A DNA stretch of 48,329 bases from Flavobacteriia bacterium (GTDB taxonomy: Bacteria > Bacteroidota > Bacteroidia > Flavobacteriales_D > Crocinitomicaceae): the NCBI GenBank assembly GCA_009924735.1, contig RFQZ01000020.1, positions 1-48,329 of the forward strand, in the 5' to 3' direction. Both the position numbers and the translations under genes were made by a program. Within the stretch, counting starts at the first letter, position 1, and the number at the start of each line of letters is the position of its first letter. Positions 15,264-23,010 of this stretch are shown here, piece by piece. The notes beneath the pieces are model-generated. The model was not told the origin of the DNA. It ran no database searches and worked only from the letters and a program-made list of their open reading frames with translations.

Positions 15264-16304
15264 TTACTGCTTGATGAGTTTATGACAAGCTGCGTGACCC
15301 CCAGATTGGATTTTCACAAAGTAAACCCCTGAAGGAACATTCGAAACATTTACCTGTGTATCGGCTCCGATCATTGAAGCATTGAGTGTCAGCATACGTC
15401 CTTCATTATCGAACAATTGAATTTCGGTGGGAAGTACATTTTGTACCGTGAAGAAATCGCGGGTAGGGTTGGGTTGGATTTGAAAGTATTCGTTGTTTGT
15501 CTCTTCCAAGCCTACACCGATGCCAGCCAATTCAGACCATGTGAATGTTTTCGGCATGCCAAGCGTATCAAATGTCATTTCTGCAATCGCAATTTTACCG
15601 CCTTTGCCCACCCAAGAATAGCTATGGGAAGTATCAGAACTTGTACTTACCAAACTCCATGTGGGAGGAAAAATAGGCAGCGCCCAAACCGAATCTACAG
15701 AAATTTCCATGGTATGCACGCGAAGTACATTGTAGGTGCCATGAGGGGTGGTTAGGAGTCCCCATGCATCGGTGGTGTCTTTCACAATTGAAGACCTTTT
15801 GAAATTAATTTGGTTTAAGATTGGGTTTATGGCAGCGCCAGGCACGGTAACGTCTAGGGCATAAGCATCGGTAAAACTTGAACCAAAAGTCCTTGGGAAC
15901 TGGTGCAGTGTTAAATCAGGGGAAAAGGGTGCGTTGATGTTTCCCGTTCCTAACAAATCTCCAGAAAGACCTTGCGTTGTAAAGCTTTGTGCGGATTTAT
16001 TGAAGTATAGGTAGCTTGCATTGTCGTTGGTCATGGCCATGTTTGAACTTCCAAACTGATTGCCATTGGGGGTTGAGGCTACAGAAACCACGTTGGTGTA
16101 TTCAGAAATCACATAATTGCTAAGCGCTGTGAAATTCCATACTTGATTGGGTCCACTTGCACCAGGACCGGGAAGTACCGACAGGGTATCTGATTTACGA
16201 GGAATGTAATCGCCCACAGAAGGCATGTCACTTTGGTCGATGGTGATTTGTGCGAATCCAGAAAAACTGAATAATACACAAAGAATGGCGTAGGTTTTTT
16301 TCAT
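15264..16304 (-). CDS. T9SS-secreted protein of unknown function
   Basis: 346 residues from the ATG at 16304, chosen because it starts a signal peptide (MKKTYAILCVLFSFSGFAQ). The frame to 16514 would overlap the end of ctaA and lacks a signal. The middle region is beta-rich with no catalytic motif I can name (QVWNFTALSNY, GLSGDLLGTGNINAPFSPD, GTYNVLRVHTMEISVDSVW, SYSWVGKGGKIAIAEM). The tail from FQIQPNPTRDFFTV to GVYFVKIQSGGHAACHKLIKQ (given in outline) is a type A T9SS sorting domain. Proteins with this layout are common in Flavobacteriales and poorly studied. It lies 32 bases upstream of the multicopper oxidase in neither order of need; transcription runs from this gene's upstream side after ctaA. 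Confidence 0.82.
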   Translation of the reverse strand: MKKTYAILCVLFSFSGFAQITIDQSDMPSVGDYIPRKSDTLSVLPGPGASGPNQVWNFTALSNYVISEYTNVVSVASTPNGNQFGSSNMAMTNDNASYLYFNKSAQSFTTQGLSGDLLGTGNINAPFSPDLTLHQFPRTFGSSFTDAYALDVTVPGAAINPILNQINFKRSSIVKDTTDAWGLLTTPHGTYNVLRVHTMEISVDSVWALPIFPPTWSLVSTSSDTSHSYSWVGKGGKIAIAEMTFDTLGMPKTFTWSELAGIGVGLEETNNEYFQIQPNPTRDFFTVQNVLPTEIQLFDNEGRMLTLNASMIGADTQVNVSNVPSGVYFVKIQSGGHAACHKLIKQ

Positions 16305-16320
16305 AGTTGGTTTTTGCGAA

Positions 16321-16329
16321 CTAAAGTTA
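16321..16329 (-). promoter_or_regulatory. Candidate -7 element TAACTTTAG (minus strand)
   Basis: The minus strand reads TAACTTTAG 17 bases before the ATG at 16304, overlapping the stop of ctaA. It is identical to the elements at 9776 and 19453. It would give the T9SS gene its own promoter. Confidence 0.4.
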
Positions 16330-17334
16330 CGCAATTTTTCTAAACCTGAATATCCCCATTCCAAGAATCGTAAAGAGCACCGTTGCAAAGATGAGATGGG
16401 CGGTCTGTACAAGTCCGGGTAAGTCAAAATAGGCCAGTAAAACCCCAGCAAACAATTCAATCGCGAGGGTGACGAAAGCCCAACGAACCATGCGGATTTT
16501 TGGCCCTTTTTCATTCTTAACGCCCAAATAAACCAGCAAGACCAAGACCAACCAACTGAAACTTCGATGAATCAAAAATTCCCACCCAAAATAATCACTC
16601 CAAGCATCCCTGCCCAAGCCTTGTTTGGTCAATGCATCTATGTGTTCTCGAACCTGTGTACCTAAAAACATCTGGTAGAAGGTAATTCCAAACACAATCC
16701 ACCAAATGATTAAAGTGGCTTTCTCAATTTGAATCTTGGCTTGAAACTTTGGGGAAATGCGGTAGATGATGTACAACTGAATCAACAAAATCAATAAGGC
16801 GAAAAACAAATGCACAGTGATGGTCCAAGGGACAAGATTCGTTGCCACAACGATGGAACCAAACCAAGCTTCAATGCCCATAAAAACCAAGTTGATTGCC
16901 GAAAGAAGCACCAATTGCCGGTTTCGATAGCGTATCAGAGTCCAAACAAAAACCAACAACATGATGTTTCCTGCCAAAAAACCCAGCAAACGGTTGATGT
17001 ATTCCGTATAGGTTTTTGCCACATTGAAGGGTTCGTCCTTATACATGTTCGGATCTTTTTGGATTTTCTCCGCTGTTTCATGCATGCCCAAGGCATTTAA
17101 AAACTTGCAGAATTTCAACATTTTTTTACTCCGCTTTTCTTGAAAAATCGTTAAGTAATCCGAGGGCAGTTGGCTGGCTTCAGTAGGAGGGACCCATTGT
17201 CCAAAACACTTTGGCCAGTCGGGGCATCCCATTCCTGATCCGGTAATGCGTACGAAACTTCCTGCGGTGATGACCAAAAACAAGGAAATCAAAGCGGCCC
17301 ATTGGGCAAAAATGTAAGGTTTGGAAAACTTCAT
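16327..17334 (-). CDS. ctaA: Heme A synthase (CtaA/COX15)
   Basis: 335 residues from the ATG at 17334. A longer frame to 17388 would start inside a terminator hairpin and adds a non-membrane leader, so I reject it. About eight membrane helices are visible. The family start is clear (FVRITGSGMGCPDWPKC with the Cys pair of the first outer loop). Heme-ligand histidines are visible in TITVHLFFALL, FLIHRSFSWL and TAHLIFATVL. The fourth expected position, E-x-x-H-R in helix 2, reads EYINR (His replaced by Asn). The enzyme oxidises the C8 methyl of heme O to make heme A for aa3-type cytochrome oxidase in the inner membrane. Its usual partner ctaB is not in the window. Confidence 0.93.
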   Translation of the reverse strand: MKFSKPYIFAQWAALISLFLVITAGSFVRITGSGMGCPDWPKCFGQWVPPTEASQLPSDYLTIFQEKRSKKMLKFCKFLNALGMHETAEKIQKDPNMYKDEPFNVAKTYTEYINRLLGFLAGNIMLLVFVWTLIRYRNRQLVLLSAINLVFMGIEAWFGSIVVATNLVPWTITVHLFFALLILLIQLYIIYRISPKFQAKIQIEKATLIIWWIVFGITFYQMFLGTQVREHIDALTKQGLGRDAWSDYFGWEFLIHRSFSWLVLVLLVYLGVKNEKGPKIRMVRWAFVTLAIELFAGVLLAYFDLPGLVQTAHLIFATVLFTILGMGIFRFRKIA

Positions 17335-17371
17335 ATGTTCAAAACAGCTGATGGCTTGTAAATGTTTAATC

Positions 17372-17396
17372 AAAAAAAAGGGGACCAAAGTCCCCT
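17372..17396 (-). terminator. Intrinsic terminator of the 17415-19433 gene
   Basis: AGGGGAC (17379-17385) and GTCCCCT (17390-17396) form a 7-bp stem with a four-base loop. On the minus strand it is followed by eight T. It ends the Omp28-like gene and sits 38 bases before the ctaA start. Confidence 0.85.
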
Positions 17397-17414
17397 GAAA
17401 TCCAGTATGCTAAA

Positions 17415-19433
17415 TCATTCAACCATCCACCTTAAGGTGGTAAGGTTCCCATTGATGTTCACATGCACTAAGTACAACCCTGCATTCAATTGTTGAGCGT
17501 CTAATGCAATGCTTTGTGCGCCAGATAGTTGCGAGAAATCACCTTTTTTAAGGATTTTACCATTCACGTCTACCACAGAAATACCTACATCGGAATTTTG
17601 TTTTAAGTTGAGGATTAAAGTCGTATTTCCGAAGCTCGGGTTTGGCACCAATTGCACGGCTGCATCCAAAGCACCATTCATATTTTCAGAAATACCTGCA
17701 TTCAGTCCGGTCTCAAATCCGTGGGCTACGGCTTCATCGATGGTTGCTTTTCCTGCATTGTCAATTTTGCCGGTTGGATCCAATATCATCCCAATGATGT
17801 GGATTTCATTTTCATCCCAAGTCGCTGGAAGGGTAAAGGTATAATTCACGATGTCTACATCGCCAACGTTTACCGTTGCTGGGAAAATTCCTGCAAATCC
17901 TGAGAACGAAGGGGCAATCGCGCGTGCGACATGGTCGTAGGTCATTTGTGCGGCAGGGACTGGATTAGACAAAGATTCAAAACCGCCCATCACGCCATTG
18001 TTTCCTCCGGCATAGGCATTGGATTGACTCCATCCTGAACCTGAACCGGTTACATTGTCTTCCGTCAACACACATGCAGACTTATAATTCCCATTTGCAG
18101 CCAGGGCAAAGGTGTATTTTACAGAAACATTCAAAACGCGTGTCACAGAATCCCAATTCGCACCATTTACAATCGTTGCAACGGGAGGCGTTTGAAGGCG
18201 TGTGAAAAAGTCTGGGGACATTCCTGAAGGATCTACATCGCCTAAACGATCGACCAATGCGCTTGGGTATCCAGCTATCAAGGTTCCAATCCCAGCATCG
18301 TAGTCGGCTACGGTCATTGGGTCTCCATTGTGAACCGCAATCCCTGCCCAGAAATCGTTGTATTTGTTTTCAAACATATCCATGAATACTGCGCCTCTTG
18401 GACACCATTGACACCAAGTACCTGTTCCTTCTTCTCCAACGACCATTTTACCAACGGCAGGAACCACAGGGTCCACCAATTCCGTTAAAGTGTCATCGCT
18501 GGATACATTGTCATTCATCGCGCCATTGACATTATAGACAACCGCAACTGCATTTTGGGCACCTGCTACCAATGTGGTTGTAGGCAATACAACATTGTAA
18601 ACCCCAGCCGTAATCAAATTGATTCCAGTGACATTTTGCGTTTGTGTTGTCCCGTTGTAAATCAAGTCCACTTTCATCGAGGTGATGGGGGTTGTCCCTC
18701 CGTTCACAACCTTCACGGTCGGTGCTGCACTTTGCGTCGCGATTTCAGCGCCCATGTTGAGGTCAGCAACCATTGCATTTACATTCGGAACCACAAAAGG
18801 GACATGGTTGAAGGAAACATCGTCGATGTACATTTGGGTGTTTTGTACAGGGAAGAAATCTGCGGAGGCAACGGAATTTACACCGTTTACCCAAGTTCCA
18901 ATTAAATTTCCATTTACATAGGCTTTCCATACGTGTAATGTCAAGTTTGCTTCAATTTTAAGTTCAAACCAGGTTGCTTGTGGATACGTGGAAACCACCA
19001 AATTGGGTGTTATTCCATCGTCAATGATCAGTTGGCCTGCATCCATGTTTACGTTCAATGCCCAAAGGTTACCGATGGTCATGGCGCCCTGGATATTGTA
19101 ATACCCTTTTTTCGCATTGTTGATGTAAAACTTATTCCGAAGGGTGAAAATCCCGCTGTTGTACAACTGCCCAAATTTTAAGACCACATCTTGAGGACCC
19201 CCATTCGCAGCGTTTGAGGCCAAATAGATTGAATTGGGTGCTGAACTCGATTGGGTGGCTGTAATTTGAGCGTCTTCCGCACCACCTTCCGTACCCGACC
19301 AAGTCGACCAAGTGAGCGATTGTGGACCGAGGTATTGTCCTACCGTATACGAATCAAAATTGTCAGAAAACAATTGGGCCTGTGCACTTTGAAACGCAAA
19401 AAGTCCCATAGCAATGAAGTATAATTTTTTCAT
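17415..19433 (-). CDS. T9SS-secreted Omp28-like protein with thioredoxin-fold segment
   Basis: 672 residues, signal peptide MKKLYFIAMGLFAFQSAQAQ. The N-terminal part (about 20-215) resembles a concanavalin-like carbohydrate-binding sandwich (DNFDSYTVGQYLG, FFPVQNTQMYIDDVSF). Next is a CARDB-like adhesion segment (about 215-320), then an Omp28-like region starting GEEGTGTWCQWCPRG with CxxC at 341-344, and a long beta-rich part. The tail (VQLVPNPSFGNTTL, about 590, to the end) is a type A T9SS sorting domain. Secreted or surface-bound; a redox role for the CQWC motif is possible because Omp28-like proteins have a thioredoxin-related fold. It is a single-gene unit with a candidate -7 element and a terminator. 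Confidence 0.85.
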   Translation of the reverse strand: MKKLYFIAMGLFAFQSAQAQLFSDNFDSYTVGQYLGPQSLTWSTWSGTEGGAEDAQITATQSSSAPNSIYLASNAANGGPQDVVLKFGQLYNSGIFTLRNKFYINNAKKGYYNIQGAMTIGNLWALNVNMDAGQLIIDDGITPNLVVSTYPQATWFELKIEANLTLHVWKAYVNGNLIGTWVNGVNSVASADFFPVQNTQMYIDDVSFNHVPFVVPNVNAMVADLNMGAEIATQSAAPTVKVVNGGTTPITSMKVDLIYNGTTQTQNVTGINLITAGVYNVVLPTTTLVAGAQNAVAVVYNVNGAMNDNVSSDDTLTELVDPVVPAVGKMVVGEEGTGTWCQWCPRGAVFMDMFENKYNDFWAGIAVHNGDPMTVADYDAGIGTLIAGYPSALVDRLGDVDPSGMSPDFFTRLQTPPVATIVNGANWDSVTRVLNVSVKYTFALAANGNYKSACVLTEDNVTGSGSGWSQSNAYAGGNNGVMGGFESLSNPVPAAQMTYDHVARAIAPSFSGFAGIFPATVNVGDVDIVNYTFTLPATWDENEIHIIGMILDPTGKIDNAGKATIDEAVAHGFETGLNAGISENMNGALDAAVQLVPNPSFGNTTLILNLKQNSDVGISVVDVNGKILKKGDFSQLSGAQSIALDAQQLNAGLYLVHVNINGNLTTLRWMVE

Positions 19434-19452
19434 ATGTTAAATTAAAATGTTC

Positions 19453-19461
19453 CTAAAGTTA
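19453..19461 (-). promoter_or_regulatory. Candidate -7 element TAACTTTAG (minus strand)
   Basis: The minus strand reads TAACTTTAG 20 bases before the ATG at 19433, in the 33-base gap after tcdA. It is identical to the elements at 9776 and 16321. Confidence 0.4.
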
Positions 19462-19466
19462 GGTAT

Positions 19467-20192
19467 TTATTTTTTATCAATGAGGTGTCTAATGACTTCA
19501 GAGGCACCAAAAAGTCCAAAAAGTGCTGGCATGTAACTGATTGTGCCATAGAAAGACCTTTTGTAATTCGCGCCATCGGTCATTTTGAGTGACTTTTTAT
19601 CTTGAATTTCTGAGGAGAAAACCGCCTTAATGCCTCGCAAGGAAGCGCCTTTGCGTTTCATTCGCTTTTTGATGTGGGTGCCCAGTTTACAATTGTAGGT
19701 GTCGACTAAATTTTTTACTTGAACCGAGGAAGGGTCTATTTTTCCGCCGGCGCCAAGATGGGTAATGATTTTTATCTTCAACTGTTTGCAAGCCAAAATC
19801 CATTCAAGTTTTGGACTCACAGAGTCGATGCAATCCATCACGTAATCCGGTTGGTATGCTTGTAAAATCTCCCAAACGCGTTCGGGTAGCACAAACTCTT
19901 CCAACACATTGATTTGGGCATCTGGGTTTATTTCCCTGATTCTTTCGGCCAAAACCACCGCTTTGTTTTTTCCGAGGGTAGAGTCTAAGGCTGTTAACTG
20001 CCTGTTTTTGTTCGTTTCATCGAAAACATCGCCATCTATCAACGTGATGATGCCCACGCCAGCGCGCGCAATGAATTCGGCTGCAAAAGACCCAATGCCA
20101 CCGAGTCCGACAATCAATACATGTGACTTCGTAAGTGTCTCGATGTTTTCATTGCCAATTAACAGTTCTGTTCGGGAAAGCCAATTTACCAT
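19467..20192 (-). CDS. tcdA: tRNA threonylcarbamoyladenosine dehydratase
   Basis: 241 residues from the ATG at 20192, chosen because family members begin at WLSRTELLIG. The frame to 20258 lies inside the TatD gene. The E1-like fold is clear: nucleotide-binding VLIVGLGGIGSFAAE (about 25-39), IDGDVFDETNKNRQL (acidic and Arg-finger positions), GKNKAVVLAERIREINP, and DCIDSVSPK. The enzyme uses ATP to cyclise t6A at position 37 of ANN-decoding tRNAs into ct6A. The start overlaps the TatD stop by seven bases, so the two are co-translated. Cysteines of the sulphur-carrying E1 homologues are not needed here. Confidence 0.92.
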   Translation of the reverse strand: MVNWLSRTELLIGNENIETLTKSHVLIVGLGGIGSFAAEFIARAGVGIITLIDGDVFDETNKNRQLTALDSTLGKNKAVVLAERIREINPDAQINVLEEFVLPERVWEILQAYQPDYVMDCIDSVSPKLEWILACKQLKIKIITHLGAGGKIDPSSVQVKNLVDTYNCKLGTHIKKRMKRKGASLRGIKAVFSSEIQDKKSLKMTDGANYKRSFYGTISYMPALFGLFGASEVIRHLIDKK

Positions 20193-20806
20193 GGGCCAAA
20201 AATAGCAAGAAAATTTTTCTCGATTTTCAAAGCAACGTCTTCCAATGGGCTTCCACAAGCTTCCGCATACCGCAAATAGACCTCGGAAATGGGCATGGGG
20301 GAATCGTCGGTTTCTAATAAAATGCGATCCTTTGGAAGATTGGAAACTTGGGATAGCATGTTGGGATTTTCAAAGGCGCTCGGACCCAGGCCAATGTAGA
20401 GGGAGCGTTTCAGTACTTCTTTGATTTGTTTTGGTGCATTAAATCCATGAAGAATCCATGGGGTTTGTGGGGTGTGTTTCGCATAGATTTGATAAAAGTC
20501 ACTCCAAGCGCGCACCACGTGAAGGATGATGGGCTTTCGATGGGCATTCGCCATAAGGATTTGTGCCTCAAAAACCTGCTTCTGAATGGCCAGCGATGGG
20601 CCTTTCAACGCATCCAGTCCGATTTCGCCTACGGCTCGGCATTCTGGGTGAAGAAGCAGAGAAGGCAAAAGGGTATCTTTCCATTGGTCCGCTTCCCAGG
20701 GGTGAACGCCTATCGAGTGAGGGATTTGAAGGTTTTGCATGGGTGCTTGAACGATTGCCTTTTCGCCCAACTGCGTGGCATGCGTGTGTGAATTGTAATA
20801 AGGCAT
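20186..20806 (-). CDS. TatD family metal-dependent hydrolase (short form)
   Basis: 206 residues, shorter than the usual 250-265 of TatD. Metal-site motifs are nonetheless recognisable: NSHTHA (5-10, with Asn in place of the usual first Asp), GEIGLD, PIILHVV, ILHGFNA (HCFSG in classical members) and LLETDDSP. Members are Mg/Mn-dependent nucleases or D-aminoacyl-tRNA-type hydrolases of the TIM-barrel amidohydrolase fold. The short length and altered motifs place it in the small Bacteroidota subgroup, whose substrate is unknown. It is the first gene of a two-gene unit with tcdA, and its upstream region (89 bases) is shared with the divergent peptide transporter. Confidence 0.88.
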   Translation of the reverse strand: MPYYNSHTHATQLGEKAIVQAPMQNLQIPHSIGVHPWEADQWKDTLLPSLLLHPECRAVGEIGLDALKGPSLAIQKQVFEAQILMANAHRKPIILHVVRAWSDFYQIYAKHTPQTPWILHGFNAPKQIKEVLKRSLYIGLGPSAFENPNMLSQVSNLPKDRILLETDDSPMPISEVYLRYAEACGSPLEDVALKIEKNFLAIFGPW

Positions 20807-20895
20807 CGTGTTTTCAAAATTAAAGTAAACCCATGATTATTTCTTTTCACTCCGTTAAATTTTCTTATATTCGGCTCACTCAATATTAAAATACT

Positions 20896-22953
20896 ATGAA
20901 GAACACCGAAAATAAAAATGAAATCCAAATGATGTTTGGCCATCCAAAAGGGCTTTGGTATATGTTTGGAACCGAGATGTGGGAACGTTTTGGTTACTAT
21001 TTGATGTTAGGAATTTTCTCTTTGTACATGCTGGATGGTTGGAACAATGGAGGGATGGGTTTTACGTCTCAGTTGAAATCTGATATTTATGGAACCTACC
21101 TTGGTTTGGTATACTTAACGCCTTTCATTGGAGGATTGTTGGCGGACCGATTGTTGGGATATCGTCGTTCCATTGTCATGGGAGGACTTATGATGGCGGC
21201 TGGCTATTTCATGTTGGCGATGCACACCATTCCGAGTTTTTACGCCGCACTTTTTCTGATCATATTGGGAAATGGGTTTTTTAAACCGAACATTTCAACG
21301 CTTGTTGGAAATCTCTACAGCGAAGATGCTTTGAAAAGTAAAAAAGATTCGGGCTTCAACATCTTCTACATGGGAATTAACATTGGTGCTTTCATCTGTA
21401 ACTTCGTGGCTGCTTTTATGCGAATCAATTACGGTTGGGGTTATGCATTTGCAGCGGCAGGCGTTGGGATGTTGGTAGGGGTGATCGTTTTCATGATTGG
21501 AAACAGACACATTAAAACCTATGACGTTGTAAAACCTTTGCAAAAAGGGGACATGTCTACCATGAAGATCCTAGGAATGACGGTTTTGCCAATGTTTGTT
21601 TTTGGCATCATCGGATACATCATTCCTGGTAATTTATTAGGAACAGACACCAACGATGCATTTATCATCGGTTGTTTGCCTGTCATTTTGTTTTTTATCT
21701 ACCTCGCTTTTAAATCCGAAGCAAAAGAAAGCCGTGCCATCAAAGCGCTCTTAGCGGTATTTGCATGTGTGATTTTGTTCTTTGCAATTTTTCACCAAAA
21801 TGGGGATGCCTTAACAACGTGGGCAGAAGATTATACCGACCGAGGAATGTCTTCTTCCATCACGAAACCGGCTGACCAAATTGGAATGGCCCAGAAACTT
21901 GAGAACAGCGCCGTTGTTTCTAATGGAGAAGAAGTTTTTGCTTCGAACATTGATTTCTTCAATACCACTCAAAACTTGATGCCTAAGAAATCTAAAGAAG
22001 ATCTACAGAAGGTTAAGGAATGCACCATGAAATTGGAAACATTCGACAAGTCGTATAAATATTTTGAAAACCTCAATAAAAAGGACGTGCCTACCTTGGT
22101 GGTTGTTCCTGTTGCACAAGAATTGTCACAAGCCATTCAGGCAGATACTTTTGCAAACGACAGAAGGGTGTTGAATGCCTTGTACGCAACGCCAAAATCC
22201 CAATTGCCGAATGTAATCCAAGAAAAGGCTGAATTGAAGAAACTGGCAGCTTTGGCCACAAAAAGCATTCAGGATTTGACAAAAGACCTTGCGAAAGAAA
22301 AAGATGAAAAGGTAAAGAAAGAAATCACTGCCCAAATCTCCGCGACTGAATCTTCCATGCGGGTGTATGAGTTTTTAGCGACAAACGCTGCGTTCTCCGA
22401 TGTGAAAAAAGACGTTCCGAACTTGAAGTTGTATTCTACGGAACTTTACCAATCCATCAATCCATTTTGGGTGGTTGTGTTGACTCCGGTCATGGTGGGT
22501 GTGTGGGGTTTCTTCCGTCGCAGAAAACGCGAACCATCCACGCCAACAAAAATTGCCATCGGTTTGATCATTACCGCATTGTCAGCTTTGGTAATGGTAG
22601 GCGCAGTGTATGCAACCAACGATTTGACCATCAAAGCAAGTTCATTGTGGTTGCTTGCATCCTATGGAGTGATTACCATTGGGGAATTGTGCTTGTCACC
22701 GATGGGACTTTCCTTGGTGTCTAAGTTGAGTCCACCCAGAATTACGGCCCTGATGATGGGAGGGTATTTCCTTGCCATTTCCGTTGGAAACAAACTGTCC
22801 GGAATGCTTTCCAGTTTATGGGATGGGTTTGGAGATGACAGCAAACAAAACTTCTTCTTATTGAACTTTGGATTGGTGATGGCAGCAGCCGTTCTCCTGT
22901 TCCTAATGTTGCGATGGTTGAACAAAGTTATGCGCGAAAACAACGTGCTTTAA
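20896..22953 (+). CDS. POT-family peptide/proton symporter with large extramembrane insert
   Basis: 685 residues, well above the 480-520 usual for bacterial POT transporters. Family motifs are present: ExxER in TEMWERFGYY (Glu27, Glu30, Arg31), the PTR2 signature GNGFFKPNISTLVGNLY (125-141) and HQNGDALTTWAEDY (300-313) in helix 7. The extra length is a hydrophilic, Lys/Glu-rich, partly coiled-coil stretch of about 190 residues (320-510) between helix 7 and YQSINPFW of helix 8, which in POT topology faces the periplasm. It should import di- and tripeptides with protons. It heads a tandem pair with the next gene, but a terminator lies between them. Confidence 0.93.
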   Translation: MKNTENKNEIQMMFGHPKGLWYMFGTEMWERFGYYLMLGIFSLYMLDGWNNGGMGFTSQLKSDIYGTYLGLVYLTPFIGGLLADRLLGYRRSIVMGGLMMAAGYFMLAMHTIPSFYAALFLIILGNGFFKPNISTLVGNLYSEDALKSKKDSGFNIFYMGINIGAFICNFVAAFMRINYGWGYAFAAAGVGMLVGVIVFMIGNRHIKTYDVVKPLQKGDMSTMKILGMTVLPMFVFGIIGYIIPGNLLGTDTNDAFIIGCLPVILFFIYLAFKSEAKESRAIKALLAVFACVILFFAIFHQNGDALTTWAEDYTDRGMSSSITKPADQIGMAQKLENSAVVSNGEEVFASNIDFFNTTQNLMPKKSKEDLQKVKECTMKLETFDKSYKYFENLNKKDVPTLVVVPVAQELSQAIQADTFANDRRVLNALYATPKSQLPNVIQEKAELKKLAALATKSIQDLTKDLAKEKDEKVKKEITAQISATESSMRVYEFLATNAAFSDVKKDVPNLKLYSTELYQSINPFWVVVLTPVMVGVWGFFRRRKREPSTPTKIAIGLIITALSALVMVGAVYATNDLTIKASSLWLLASYGVITIGELCLSPMGLSLVSKLSPPRITALMMGGYFLAISVGNKLSGMLSSLWDGFGDDSKQNFFLLNFGLVMAAAVLLFLMLRWLNKVMRENNVL

Positions 22954-22972
22954 GCCTCACTTTTTATCAATT

Positions 22973-23000
22973 AGACCTCTGTTTCAGGGGTCTTTTTTAT
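22973..23000 (+). terminator. Intrinsic terminator between the two POT genes
   Basis: AGACCTCTG (22973-22981) pairs with CAGGGGTCT (22985-22993), with one G-U pair and a TTT loop. Six T follow. It is only 20 bases after the first transporter stop and 11 bases before the next start, so readthrough or an internal promoter must serve the second gene. Confidence 0.85.
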
Positions 23001-23010
23001 TTTACACCGT

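Noticed and set aside
22954-23010. Co-transcription of the two POT genes as a plain operon
   Set aside because: A strong terminator lies in the 57-base gap, so simple operon membership is unsupported.
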